64,000 bases of DNA from NCBI GenBank assembly GCA_902776195.1, contig CACYPF010000001.1:124001-188000 (forward strand). The letters run 5' to 3'. A program made the translations under genes and the position numbers. The notes under the pieces were generated by a model. That model saw only the letters and a list, made by a program, of their open reading frames with translations. It ran no database searches and was not told the origin of the DNA. This document shows, in pieces, positions 1 to 10,241 of the stretch (the stretch's first letter is position 1; each line of letters begins with the position of its first letter). The DNA is from an uncultured Prevotellaceae bacterium (GTDB taxonomy: Bacteria > Bacteroidota > Bacteroidia > Bacteroidales > Bacteroidaceae).

Positions 1-681
1 GAACCCCTCGCCGCCGGACTACTGAAGAGTTATGTGGAGAAGACTCCTTTCCTCCATCTCATCGGGACCTACGGAAGTGCCATTGAGGCAATGAAAGAAC
101 TCAGGACAAGTCCTGTGCAATTGTTGTTCCTGGACATCCAGATGCCTGAACTGTCGGGTATTGAGTTTGCCAAAATTCTACCAAGCACGACAAAAATAGT
201 CTTCACCACCGCCTTCCAACAGTATGCCATTGAGGGATATAAGGTGAATGCCCTCGACTATCTGATGAAACCTATTTCGTATGATGATTTCCTCACTGCA
301 GCCAACAAGGCTCTTGACTGGTTTACTATTGCCCAGAAACAGGAGATCTATGCCCAAGATAGATTTATGTTCATCAAGAGTGACTACAAACTCATCCGTG
401 TCAGCCTGGATGACCTCTTGTACATAGAGGGGCTGAAGGACTATGTCCGTTTCTATCTGGCAGACGGCACACGCATCATGAGTCTGATGAACATGAAGAA
501 GCTGGACGACTACCTGCCCCATCCCGAGTTCCTGCGTACTCACCGCAGCTTCATTGTCCACATGCCTCTCGCTCAACAAATCGACCGTTTCCGCATCGTC
601 TTCGGAGATCAGTTCATTCCCGTCTCAGACTCCTATAAGGAGGAGGTGCAGGAATACCTGGATGTCCACACCTTAGTGTGA
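1..681 (+). CDS. LytTR-family response regulator, 5' end outside window
   Basis: Two-component response regulator, cytoplasmic. The frame is open from base 1, so the true start lies upstream; the GTG at 34 is internal. A receiver domain fills the first half: the segment LFLDIQMP contains the likely phospho-acceptor Asp (window residue 45), followed by the conserved T and the K of the LMKP motif. The second half is a LytTR DNA-binding domain (roughly residues 120-220), with the typical IKSDYKLIRV and LRTHRSFIV segments. In Bacteroidales such regulators usually pair with a membrane histidine kinase of the LytS/YehU type, which would lie off the left edge. It converges tail to tail with the bspA fragment, 3 nt apart. 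Family assignment is secure; the target genes are unknown. Confidence 0.93.
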   Translation, partial: EPLAAGLLKSYVEKTPFLHLIGTYGSAIEAMKELRTSPVQLLFLDIQMPELSGIEFAKILPSTTKIVFTTAFQQYAIEGYKVNALDYLMKPISYDDFLTAANKALDWFTIAQKQEIYAQDRFMFIKSDYKLIRVSLDDLLYIEGLKDYVRFYLADGTRIMSLMNMKKLDDYLPHPEFLRTHRSFIVHMPLAQQIDRFRIVFGDQFIPVSDSYKEEVQEYLDVHTLV

Positions 682-684
682 CGA

Positions 685-3471
685 CTATTGCAGAATGACT
701 TTTTTGCCATTGATGATATAGATGCCCTTGGCAAGTCCACGGAGGTTTGTCACATTCGAGCGTACCTTATTACCTCTGAGGTCATAAACATCCATCGGCT
801 TGTCCTGCTGTATCCGCTCTACAGCAGTTGCACTGCCATCCGCATCTATCAGCATCTCATTACTGATTGTGGCACTGCCATTCAGGGTGATGTTAAACAG
901 CACATCATCTGTTGTATGGAAAGGAGCGTTCGATAATGAATAAACCACTACACGGCAAGTGTTCTCGTCCACCATCTGCCATGTCAGCTGGTGATTGCTG
1001 GTACTGCTCAGACTAATGTCACCGACAGACTGTCCCTCTGACAAGTTGATGTCAAACTGAGTCGCAGTATAGTTCTCTGCGTTCCTCAAACGGATGGTAC
1101 CGCCATCCAGCCACAGGCTGTTGTTAGAAGCGGCACGACGTGCACTGGCACTACTGCCTGATGTCATAATGATATTCACCACATTGACGATGTCGGTCAC
1201 GTTCACCTGTCCGTCACCGTTCACATCGGCAGCATTCCTGTTGTACTTGGCTGACGGCTTGCCCAGAATGTCGTTCACAATCTCCACGATATCCGACACA
1301 TTCACTTTCATGTCACCATTGGCATCACCAAGGATCAGAGGTTCCTTACCCGTCTCAAAGGTCTTTATCTCACCATAGTAAGTGCCTTTTGAGGTGGTGA
1401 CGAATGTAACATAACTGTATGAGCTGTCGTAGTCAAGATCAGACAAGCTAACTTCCATCACAGTACCGCTTGCCTCTACCGTCTTTGCGTCACTTGGAAT
1501 GTCTGCTGAAGAAACCCTGTTAGAACTGCCTCCCGCACTCTTCCAATATTTGAATCCTTGAACGGTTACGTCGTCAGAGCCGCCTAAGGCATATCCTTTC
1601 ACAAGTGCCGTATTGCCATTAACTACTATCTTGTCATAAGTATGAACTGTTGGCTCAAAGAAAGAAGTGTTCGTGGGATCTACTCCTACCCAGTCACCAT
1701 AGTAGTATGTACCATTATCAGCCAAATAATAAGGACGGAACTTCCACAGCTTTTCTGTATTCAGGTTGCGGATATATCCCTCCATCGTACCTTCAACCAT
1801 AATTGCTGTTCCCGTATTTGACTGGAAATCATCTGTCCAGTCCGTTCGTCTCCACTCAAAGCCGACATTCTTCTCCTCATCATCAACATTCGCCTCTGCT
1901 GATACAATGACATTACCTAAAGAAACTACCTTCGGCTGTTTTGTTTTGAGGGTAAGTGTTTCTGTCTTTGCTGATATTTTTTCTGTTAGGTATTTCTTTG
2001 TCTGAAATCCATTACTTACTGTTATTTCATAGGCAAAAGAAAGTTCTGAGGAACTAGGGGTTAATCCTTTTGCAAAGTATGTCACCCCTTCCAATAACGT
2101 ACCTCCTGATATTTTTTGTTTTCCTACATATGATGGATTAAGTACCAGTTGCTGGGAAGTGACAGTTGCATCACCTTCCAAATATGAAACTGAAACAGAA
2201 ACAGAAGAAGCCGTACTCTCCACATGAATAGAAGGCTTTATTGGCAGAGTAGTATACTCTGTTCTCACACTATATGTATTATACTCTGGATTTGACCCAC
2301 TCAATGCCAAATACAGGTAGAAACTATTTGTTTCCTGTGGAAATAAACCTGTCATTACTATTTCATCACCCGTCAAAACTTGCTTTTCATAATTTTTGTA
2401 ATAATAGTAATCAAGATTTACATCTTTATTATTTACTTTTATCGTTGCTGTAGATTGAGTCGTTGACTCAACTGTCAAGTAGGGAGGCTCTAACACCTCT
2501 TCTGTATCAAGTAAATAAGGTTTGTAACCTGTCTGCCAAACAGCTAACATGGCTAAGGTATTTCTATTAACATATAACTTTATACTTTCATCAAAAGGAT
2601 CAGGACCAAGGTTAGAAAGATGATCAGGAAGTATGATTGAACTAATGCTACAGTTATTGAAAGCATATCCCCCAATCAATGTTACGTTATTAGGTATTGC
2701 TATATTTGTTAATTGACTACATCCCCAAAAAGCATATTCTCCGATGGTAATCACACTATTGGGGAGAGTCACAGACATCAGATTGCTACAACCATAGAAA
2801 GCATATGAGGGAATTTCTTTGACACTACCAGGAATAGACACAGAAACAAGTCTACTACAATTCCTGAAAGCATTGTTGCCTATAGATGTCACGCTGCTGG
2901 GAATTGTCACTGAAGTCAGTCCACTACATCCATTGAAAGATACGTTTCCTATAGAAATTGCTTTTTCAGTTATTAAGACTTCCTCAAGGGTAGTTACATC
3001 TTTAAACAGAGGCGTAACACTTTCGCAATCAAAAACGACATTTTTTAAATTAGTACAATAAGAGAAAATAGCTAAATCCATATTGGTCGGAACGCACTGG
3101 ACTACAACAGAAGTTAATGCACTACAATTGGCAAAAGCGCCATAGCCAATAGTGGACACATTGCCAGGAAGAGTAATAGACGTCAAACCACTACAAAATT
3201 GAAAAGCTCCACGCCCAATTGAGACAACACTTTCTGGAAGGTCTATTGAAGTTAAGCCACCACATCCATAAAAAGTTTCGTTTTCGATATTAGTCACACT
3301 ATTAGGGATAGATACTGAGATCAAGCCACTGCAATAATAGAAAGCCTTACCGCCGATGCTTGTCACACTATTTGGAATAGTAATAGAACTTAAACTCTTG
3401 CAATTACTGAAAGCATATGATCCAATAGAATTCACACTACTTGGTATAGCCAAAGAAGACAGACTATTACA
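685..3471 (-). pseudogene. BspA-like LRR surface protein, C-terminal fragment
   Basis: Large C-terminal part (about 927 codons) of a secreted leucine-rich-repeat protein. Tandem BspA/TpLRR units of 22-23 residues, pattern CSGLTSVTIPSSVTSIG, fill the first 290 residues. Fibronectin-like beta-rich segments follow. A dockerin type I pair of calcium loops (DANGDMKVNVSD and DVNGDGQVNVTD) comes about 216 residues from the end, then a cohesin-like beta segment and a type IX secretion sorting tail ending GIYIINGKKVILQ. There is no ATG and no signal peptide at the 5' side. The first start-like codon is a TTG at 3453, and upstream the frame runs into unrelated sequence after the Cys codon at 3469-3471. 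The missing N-terminus is at 23213-23773; joining the two restores an LRR of correct phase and a protein of about 1,112 residues. Confidence 0.88.
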
Positions 3472-3740
3472 GCCCTCGTTTTTGCAAAATACTGTATACC
3501 AATAAGATGCACCTATAAAGGTAGAAAAATGATTTTGGTAGTTTCTTGAGCATTAGAACGAGGCGAAGATTTAACAGCACACACATTCTACAGTTACATC
3601 AATTTGCTATTATAGATGATTGAAGAAATTTGCATATGTACTCAGTGGAAATAGTTATAAAGTATGCAATCTTAACATCTACAACCATATGTAATTTTAC
3701 TTTTGATGTAATGTTCCAAGGGGATCTTGCAAGTGAAATG

Positions 3741-3940
3741 TCAGACAATGTATTTCATGTAAAGATGCATTACTGAAAGTATAGTCACTATTTGAATGAA
3801 TCTTCTGAAGATCTTTTCTGGGAGTAGTTTAACGATGCGGATTCCAATAAGTGAACCGATACCGATAACTGGTAACATCACGAGGTTAAGCTGTAAAGAA
3901 TCCCATGTGGAAAGTAGATTCTGCGTGGGAAAAGTTAGAC
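3741..3940 (-). pseudogene. Remnant of a TauE/SafE-family permease
   Basis: A short open stretch on the minus strand encodes about 66 residues that read like the C-terminus of a TauE/SafE transporter: membrane-helix-like residues, then LIGIRIVKLLPEKIFRRF, then a hydrophobic end and TGA at 3741-3743. The pattern G.LIG.R.....PE..FR is typical of the last two helices in this family. Upstream there is an in-frame stop and no start, so it is a degraded fragment. The rest of the gap between the element's left end and czcC (3472-4087) shows no other gene that I can see. Transporters of this family move sulfite, sulfonates or other anions; the original substrate cannot be told. Confidence 0.55.
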
Positions 3941-4025
3941 TTTAAGAGATAGATTAAAATAATAAACTACATCTGGATGCTTTTTTATGGAGGGCTTTGA
4001 TGCAAATTAAAAAATTCTAATTTGG

Positions 4026-4082
4026 CATGAAAGCCTTCTAATTGAATTTTTAGGCTTGTTTCATGGATATGCAGTACTTTTG
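4026..4082 (+). promoter_or_regulatory. czc promoter with overlapping inverted repeat
   Basis: A Bacteroidales -7 box TACTTTTG lies at 4075-4082, only 5 nt before the czcC ATG at 4088, so the transcript would be nearly leaderless. Just upstream, an inverted repeat (CATGAAAGCCT at 4026-4036 against AGGCTTGTTTCATG at 4052-4065, with a 3-nt interruption) covers the expected -33 region. It is a good candidate operator for the OmpR-type regulator encoded at 9561-10241. Regulation by that protein is inference. Confidence 0.6.
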
Positions 4083-4087
4083 CAGCC

Positions 4088-5365
4088 ATGAAATCATTTA
4101 AATATTACTATCTGGTTATTTTTAATTTGACATTTGCTTCTGCTTACGGGCAGAACAAGTGTATGACTATGGCTGATGTTGATAGCGCTGTAGTACGTCA
4201 TAATCTACAACTACGTACATCACATCTGAATATAGATGCTGCTGAGGGACAGTTGGCCCAAGCGAGAAAGTACGAGAATCCTGAAGTGCAATTGATGCAT
4301 AATATTCAGAATCCAGTGAATAAACGGTGGTTTGATACCGGTTATGAAGGACAGACCGACATTCAGGTTTCACAGCCGATAGCCATCGGCGGGCAGCACA
4401 GAAGTCGTGTGAAACAGGCTAAGGCCGCTTTGGATGCATGTATGGCAGAATATGAGTCAGAAAAACTTGATGTCAAGTCAAACGTGCATAATATTTTTAT
4501 TGACCTCTATTATACCCAACAGAAACTGAAGGTTTATGACAAGGAAATAGCCTCGTTGGAAAAGATATATCATGCATATGAGCAACAATCAGAAAAGGGG
4601 AATGTTTCGAAAATGCAACTATTCCGTATAAGTGCCATGATAAGCGAACTGTGTGCAGAACAGGCATCGCTGATGATGACCAGGGCTGATTTGCAAAAAG
4701 AACTGAATCTGCATATCAATATGTCGGAAGACTCTCAGATCGTAGTTGAGATGGATGAAGAAGACATGCTTCGCTATGTGACGAATACACTGGCTAAGTT
4801 GACGCCCTTTGTGACTCATCAGGATAAAAACTCATTATCTGCTTTGTTGAAGCAACATCCAGTTATGGCCCAGATGGCATACCAGCAAAAGAAGTCGCAT
4901 GAGGCTGTGAAAATAGAAAAGGCAGAAGCTCTTCCACATATCACTTTGAATGGAGAATGGGACAAGAATGGCAGCATTGGTCATAATTTCTTTGCCGTCG
5001 GTGCCACAGTCTCAATCCCATTGTGGAACAGAAATAGAGGAAACATTCGTACTGCTAAGGCGCAATATGCCCAATCAGTATTGGAGCGAGAGGCCAAAGA
5101 GAAAGAACTGATGGAAACGGTTATGATGCATTATAATACGACGAAAGTGATGCTGAAACTGGTTGAGGATCTGCAAGATAAACTCTCGACAGACTTAGAT
5201 CAGTTGTTGACTGCTGCAGAAGATCAGTTTATGAAACAACATATCTCGGTGATAGAGTTTGTAGACCTGTATGGCAGTTTCCGAGAGACCTTGTTCCAAT
5301 TAGCGGATTCCAAGGCCCAACTTATGAAAAGTAATGAAGAACTTAATAAATATATAATAGGATAA
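4088..5365 (+). CDS. czcC: CzcC-like outer-membrane efflux protein
   Basis: Outer-membrane channel (TolC/OEP family) of a tripartite heavy-metal exporter. The 425 residues begin with a signal peptide (hydrophobic stretch to about residue 21, ending SAYGQ), followed by the two OEP repeats rich in coiled-coil heptads; PEVQLMHNIQNPV and VGATVSIPLWNRNRGNI are typical strand/turn segments of CzcC proteins. It is first in an operon: its stop TAATG overlaps the start of the adaptor gene. The ATG was chosen because it follows the promoter box directly. Naming rests on the downstream HME-type pump. Confidence 0.88.
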   Translation: MKSFKYYYLVIFNLTFASAYGQNKCMTMADVDSAVVRHNLQLRTSHLNIDAAEGQLAQARKYENPEVQLMHNIQNPVNKRWFDTGYEGQTDIQVSQPIAIGGQHRSRVKQAKAALDACMAEYESEKLDVKSNVHNIFIDLYYTQQKLKVYDKEIASLEKIYHAYEQQSEKGNVSKMQLFRISAMISELCAEQASLMMTRADLQKELNLHINMSEDSQIVVEMDEEDMLRYVTNTLAKLTPFVTHQDKNSLSALLKQHPVMAQMAYQQKKSHEAVKIEKAEALPHITLNGEWDKNGSIGHNFFAVGATVSIPLWNRNRGNIRTAKAQYAQSVLEREAKEKELMETVMMHYNTTKVMLKLVEDLQDKLSTDLDQLLTAAEDQFMKQHISVIEFVDLYGSFRETLFQLADSKAQLMKSNEELNKYIIG

Positions 5366-6453
5366 TGAAGAAAGGTGTGATAATGATGGCTGGTATTCTG
5401 TTGTTGACTGCTTGTAACGATAAAAACCAGCAGGCCGATGTAGAGAAACAGATGGCAGAAATAGAGAAACAACAAGTGACTTCCACAGAACCAGTGGTGC
5501 TGGGAAATATCGACGATGAACTGATACTTAATGGTGATGTGATGTGCGACGAAGCCTTGGTGCGCAAAATCTTTGTACCCTGTACGGGTAGGGTGAAGGG
5601 GGTTACTGCAGAGGTTGGTGATAGGGTAAACAAGGGACAGTTACTAGCCACTGTGTATAGTGAGGGGGCTGCCGACTATATAAAAAGTCTGAACGATGCT
5701 GAGACGGAACTGCGTTTGGCGCAACGTGAGTATGATATGCAGGTCGACATGCACAGTGCGGGTATGGCTTCTGATAAGGAACTGACAGAAGCACGCGAAC
5801 GTGTTCACATGGCGAAAGCAGAATACACGCGTCTGCAGGACGTGGCAGCTATCAATGGTTATAGCCATCAATCGGAAGCCAAGTTGATAGCTCCCATTTC
5901 GGGTTATGTTATCAATAAAAACATATATAATGATTCGTATGTGAGCGAAGACAATAATAATGAAGCAGCAATAGAAATAGCGGATTTGCGAACGGTATGG
6001 GTTATTGCTGACGTATATGAAAGTGACATTGCCAAGGTGCATCAAGGGGCCAGTGCCACAATAACAATGATGGCATATCCCGACATGAAATATAAAGGCA
6101 AGGTAGATAAAATATACAGTGTACTAGACAGTGAGAGCAAGACCTTAAAGCTGCGTATTGTCTTGGACAATCCTGAAGGAAATCTCAAGCCAGGCATGTT
6201 TGCCTGTGTGCATGTCAGTATGTCAGACCATAGTCAGAAGATGCCCGTAGTACCTTCTTCAGCCGTTATCTTTGATGGTGGACACAACTATGTAATGGTT
6301 GCAACAGGGAAAGATATTTATGAGCGTAGAGAAGTTGATATAGCCCATGAATCTACGGGCTATAGTTTTCTGAAGTCTGGGGTAAATATCGGTGAAAAAG
6401 TGGTCACCAAGAATGCATTGTTGTACTTTAACGCAGATACAAGTCATGAATAA
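5365..6453 (+). CDS. czcB: CzcB-like periplasmic adaptor (membrane fusion) lipoprotein
   Basis: Adaptor linking the inner-membrane pump to the outer-membrane channel. The 362-residue protein starts with a lipoprotein signal (GILLLTAC, Cys 17). It has a barrel-sandwich/lipoyl segment (VPCTGRVKGVTAEVGDRVNKG), an alpha-hairpin around residues 105-165, the second lipoyl half (LIAPISGYVINKNIYND), and a beta-barrel (LKPGMFACVHV). The start overlaps the czcC stop and the end overlaps the czcA start by 8 nt, so the three genes are translationally coupled. The N-terminal His-rich metal-binding extension of some CzcB proteins is absent. Confidence 0.9.
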   Translation: MKKGVIMMAGILLLTACNDKNQQADVEKQMAEIEKQQVTSTEPVVLGNIDDELILNGDVMCDEALVRKIFVPCTGRVKGVTAEVGDRVNKGQLLATVYSEGAADYIKSLNDAETELRLAQREYDMQVDMHSAGMASDKELTEARERVHMAKAEYTRLQDVAAINGYSHQSEAKLIAPISGYVINKNIYNDSYVSEDNNNEAAIEIADLRTVWVIADVYESDIAKVHQGASATITMMAYPDMKYKGKVDKIYSVLDSESKTLKLRIVLDNPEGNLKPGMFACVHVSMSDHSQKMPVVPSSAVIFDGGHNYVMVATGKDIYERREVDIAHESTGYSFLKSGVNIGEKVVTKNALLYFNADTSHE

Positions 6454-9400
6454 ACTAATAGATTCTATCATATCATTCTCACTAAAACGTAAATACCTGA
6501 TACTTTGCCTGACTATGGTGGTCGTGGCTCTGGGGGTATTTAGTTTTAGGAATACGCCAGTAGATGCATTCCCTGATGTGACAAATACCAAGGTTACCAT
6601 TATCACACAATGGCCTGGCCGTTCGGCAGAAGAAATAGAGAAGTTTGTCACAATCCCCATAGAGATTGCGATGAACTCGGTTCAGAAGAAGACAGATATA
6701 CGCAGTACCACCCTTTTTGGATTGTCGGTAGTCACAGTGGTATTTGAAGACCATGTTGATGACGAGTTTGCACGTCAGCAAGTGTACAACATGATAAATG
6801 ATGCCGATCTCCCTGAAGGCATAGCCCCTGATGTGCAGCCATTGTCGGGGCCTACAGGTGAGATATTCCGATACACACTGTCAAGTGATCAGCGTAGTGT
6901 GCGCGAATTGAAAACACTGCAAGACTGGTTGATAGAACGCAAACTGCGTAGCGTGCCTGGCGTTGCAGATATCGTCAGTTTTGGAGGTGAAGTGAAAAGC
7001 TATGAGGTGAGCGTCAATCCAAACCAACTGGCAACTTATGGTATCAGTAGTCTGGAACTGTTTCAGGCTATAGCCAATAGTAATGTGAATGTAGGTGGTG
7101 ACGTTATTGAACGGAACTCACAGGCTTATGTGGTGCGAGGTATCGGCCTGATTAACAACACTGAGGAAATAGGCAATATCGTTGTGAAGAAGATCAACGG
7201 AACACCTATTCTGGTGCGCCATCTGGCCAAGGTACATGAATCCTGTCACCCCCGTTTAGGACAGGTAGGCCGTGAAAATGAAAACGATGTTGTTGAGGGT
7301 ATTGTGGTAATGCGAAAAGGAGAAAATCCTGAGCAGGTTATTGCAGCTCTGAAAGACAAGATTACAGAGATACAAGACGAGGATTTGCCCAAGGATGTGC
7401 ATATAATGCCATTCTATGATCGTGAAGACCTGGTGAATCTGAGCATCAATACCGTTTTCCATAATGTCATAGAGGGTATTCTTCTTGTAACCCTTGTAGT
7501 ATTCCTTTTTATGCGCGACTGGCGTTCTACGGTTATCGTGGCCAGTGTTATTCCATTGGCACTGCTCTTTGCTTTCATCTGTCTGCATCTGAATGGCATG
7601 AGTGCCAATCTTCTTTCGATGGGTGCCATTGACTTTGGTATTATTATCGACGGTGCCGTGGTGATGGTTGAGGCTTTGTTCGTTGTGCTATCCTCCCAAG
7701 CTCGTAGTATCGGTATGGAAGCATTCAACAGGCGTAGCAAGATGGGAGTAATCCGTACTACCGCCCGTGGTAAGGCTAAGTCGGTATTCTTCTCGAAACT
7801 GATTATTATCACAGCTTTGTTACCAATATTCTCGTTTCAGAAAGTAGAGGGCAAGATGTTCTCTCCGCTAGCCTATACATTGGGATTTGCTTTGCTTGGT
7901 GCCTTGATCTTCACACTGACTCTTGTGCCTGTGCTATCATCGATGATGCTTAGAAAGAATATAGCTGAGAAGAAGAATCGTTTCATGGAATGGATTTACA
8001 GACACTTTGATGCATTCTTCATACTCTGCCACCGTCACAGAAAGCGTACTATTGCCATTGCATCTGCTTGTATGGTGGCAGGCATCTCGGCTTTTGTCTT
8101 TTTGGGTTCAGAATTCCTGCCGCAGATGAACGAGGGCTCAATCTATGCACGTGCTACACTTCCTCAGAGTGTATCGCTTGAGGAAAGCGTGAAGTTGGCT
8201 AATAGGTTTAGAACAATCTTGCGTTCGTTCCCAGAAGTAAGCCAGGTGATGACTCAAACTGGGCGCCCCAATGATGGTACTGATGCAACAGGTTTCTATA
8301 ACATAGAATTGTTTGTAAAGATGAATCCGGAAAGCGAGTGGAAAACGGGTCGCAGCAAAGAACAGCTGGTGGAGGATATGAATAAACGACTGAGCGTATA
8401 TCCCGGTATAGATTTTAACTTCTCACAGCCTATATCCGACAATGTAGAAGAAGCGGTTAGTGGCGTGAAGGGGGCTATCGTTGCCAAAGTATATGGTAAT
8501 GACTTGCATGAGACAGAACGCATAGTCGAAGAGATATATAAAGTCATGAAACCTATCCGTGGTATTGCTGATTTAGGAGTAATACGCAATATCGGACAGC
8601 CTGAACTGCAAATCAATATTGATGAAGACAGACTGGCTCGTTATGGTGTGAGCAAGGATGATATTCAAAGTATTATCGAGATGGCTATCGGTGGCAAGGC
8701 TGCATCGCAGGTATATGAAGAGGAGCGTAAGTTCAATCTGGTAGTGCGTTATGACAAACCATTCCGTGATAATGAAGAGAGTATCGGTAAGATAAAAGTA
8801 CCAACAGACAACGGTCAGATGATTCCTATCAGTGAACTGGCTACCATCAAGACGATTACTGGTCCGCTTATCATTTATCGGGAGAACCATACACGTTATT
8901 GTGCGGTGAAATTCTCCGTGCGTGACAGAGATATGGGATCGGCTGTAGATGAGAGTCGTATGAAGGTAGAACAGAACATTAAGTTGCCTGCAGGCTATAA
9001 AATTGAATGGAGTGGCGATTTTGAGAACCAGAAGCGTGCCACCAGTCGCTTAGCTCAAGTGGTGCCCATCAGTATCCTGCTGATCTTTGGTATCCTGTAT
9101 GTGCTCTTCGGCAATGCCCGTGATGCTGCACTGGTATTAAGCAATGTTCCATTTGCAGCAGTAGGCGGCATCTTGATATTGCTCTTGACAGGTTTTAATT
9201 TCTCTATTTCAGCAGGTATAGGCTTTATTTGCCTGTTTGGCATCTGCATTCAAAACGGCGTCATAATGATTATGGATATCAAGCACTTCATACGTCATCG
9301 CTATCCGTTGGAGGAGGCAGTAGAGAGAGGTATGCATTCACGTATCCGCTCAGTACTCATGACTGCAATGATGGCTACTTTGGGATTGTTACCTGCAGCA

Positions 9401-9547
9401 TTGAGTCATGGCATTGGCAGTGAGAGTCAGCGCCCGCTGGCAATAGTCATCATCGGAGGATTGATTGGGGCGACGACATTTACCCTGTTTGTATTCCCAT
9501 TATTCGTAGAATTTGTATATAAAAGGGTGAATATTCGGAAAATATGA
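6446..9547 (+). CDS. czcA: CzcA-like RND heavy-metal efflux pump
   Basis: Inner-membrane RND transporter of the heavy-metal (HME) class, 1,033 residues from the ATG at 6446; longer upstream reading is inside czcB. The N-terminal helix and the PVDAFPDVTNTKV and GRSAEEIEKFVTIPIE segments are diagnostic. TM4 reads DFGIIIDGAVVMVE, giving the proton-relay acids D396, D402 and E409 that characterise divalent-cation exporters such as CzcA (Zn/Co/Cd) or Ni-type pumps. CusA, the Cu/Ag pump, lacks the first Asp. The exact metal cannot be read from sequence. The gene ends 13 nt before the response-regulator start. Confidence 0.92.
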   Translation: MNKLIDSIISFSLKRKYLILCLTMVVVALGVFSFRNTPVDAFPDVTNTKVTIITQWPGRSAEEIEKFVTIPIEIAMNSVQKKTDIRSTTLFGLSVVTVVFEDHVDDEFARQQVYNMINDADLPEGIAPDVQPLSGPTGEIFRYTLSSDQRSVRELKTLQDWLIERKLRSVPGVADIVSFGGEVKSYEVSVNPNQLATYGISSLELFQAIANSNVNVGGDVIERNSQAYVVRGIGLINNTEEIGNIVVKKINGTPILVRHLAKVHESCHPRLGQVGRENENDVVEGIVVMRKGENPEQVIAALKDKITEIQDEDLPKDVHIMPFYDREDLVNLSINTVFHNVIEGILLVTLVVFLFMRDWRSTVIVASVIPLALLFAFICLHLNGMSANLLSMGAIDFGIIIDGAVVMVEALFVVLSSQARSIGMEAFNRRSKMGVIRTTARGKAKSVFFSKLIIITALLPIFSFQKVEGKMFSPLAYTLGFALLGALIFTLTLVPVLSSMMLRKNIAEKKNRFMEWIYRHFDAFFILCHRHRKRTIAIASACMVAGISAFVFLGSEFLPQMNEGSIYARATLPQSVSLEESVKLANRFRTILRSFPEVSQVMTQTGRPNDGTDATGFYNIELFVKMNPESEWKTGRSKEQLVEDMNKRLSVYPGIDFNFSQPISDNVEEAVSGVKGAIVAKVYGNDLHETERIVEEIYKVMKPIRGIADLGVIRNIGQPELQINIDEDRLARYGVSKDDIQSIIEMAIGGKAASQVYEEERKFNLVVRYDKPFRDNEESIGKIKVPTDNGQMIPISELATIKTITGPLIIYRENHTRYCAVKFSVRDRDMGSAVDESRMKVEQNIKLPAGYKIEWSGDFENQKRATSRLAQVVPISILLIFGILYVLFGNARDAALVLSNVPFAAVGGILILLLTGFNFSISAGIGFICLFGICIQNGVIMIMDIKHFIRHRYPLEEAVERGMHSRIRSVLMTAMMATLGLLPAALSHGIGSESQRPLAIVIIGGLIGATTFTLFVFPLFVEFVYKRVNIRKI

Positions 9548-9548
9548 T

Positions 9549-9556
9549 TATATTTG
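9549..9556 (+). promoter_or_regulatory. Candidate internal promoter for the czc two-component genes
   Basis: TATATTTG matches the Bacteroidales -7 consensus TAnnTTTG immediately after the czcA stop (TGA 9545-9547). The regulator ATG at 9561 follows only 4 nt later, so transcription from here would give a leaderless mRNA. The same TTTGCAGC string precedes the czcC start. Confidence 0.45.
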
Positions 9557-9560
9557 CAGC

Positions 9561-10241
9561 ATGAAACATATTCTGATGGCAGAAGACGAGGAGAATATCT
9601 CTGATTTCGTGAGTAGAGGATTAAAAAACTTCGACTACGAGGTAACTGTGGTTGATAATGGTAATGAGGCATGGCGATTGCTCGAGACGGGCAGCGCCTA
9701 TGATCTCGTCATGCTGGACATCCGCATGCCTGGTATGTCGGGGCTTGAAATCTGCAAACGATACAGGGAACTCTTCGGCTACCAAACGCCCGTTCTCATG
9801 CTGACAGCCCTTGATACTACCGACGATATTGTGATGGGACTCCATGCAGGAGCCGATGATTATATATCGAAGCCGTTTAAGTTTATGGAATTGCTGGCTC
9901 GTATCCAGGCATTGTTGCGCAGAACTGAATATTCCAGAGAAGAAGGGCAGACCTCCTGCGGTGAACTGCAACTGGACGCCTCGTCGCTTAAGGTATTCCG
10001 AGGTAATCAGGAGTGGGAACTTAGTATCAAGGAGTTCCGACTATTGCAGTATCTGATGGATCACGAGGGTGAGATATTATCACGCCGGCAATTACTGAGA
10101 GATGTCTGGGATAAGGATTTTGACACAAAAACCAATATCGTGGATGTCTACATCAGATATCTTCGTCAGAAGATTGATGATGGATTCGAGAAGAAGATGA
10201 TACAGACAGTGGTAGGGATTGGATATTGCCTGAGAAAATGA
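9561..10241 (+). CDS. OmpR-family response regulator (CzcR-like)
   Basis: Cytoplasmic response regulator of 226 residues. The receiver domain (1-120) shows acidic AEDEEN near the N-terminus, phospho-acceptor D53 in MLDIRMPG, T in MLTALD and K in ISKPFKF. The C-terminal winged helix (about 130-226) has the OmpR landmarks ELSIKEFRLLQYL and VDVYIRYLRQKID. It sits between the efflux operon and its kinase, with an ATGA-type overlap to the kinase gene. It is most likely the metal-responsive activator of the czc operon, though the ligand is inferred only from context. Confidence 0.92.
   Translation: MKHILMAEDEENISDFVSRGLKNFDYEVTVVDNGNEAWRLLETGSAYDLVMLDIRMPGMSGLEICKRYRELFGYQTPVLMLTALDTTDDIVMGLHAGADDYISKPFKFMELLARIQALLRRTEYSREEGQTSCGELQLDASSLKVFRGNQEWELSIKEFRLLQYLMDHEGEILSRRQLLRDVWDKDFDTKTNIVDVYIRYLRQKIDDGFEKKMIQTVVGIGYCLRK

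Noticed and set aside
3454-3540. Extension of the bspA fragment upstream of 3471 as native coding sequence
   Set aside because: The frame stays open to about 3550, but the residues do not follow the LRR pattern and contain no start codon, so this is element sequence read by chance.
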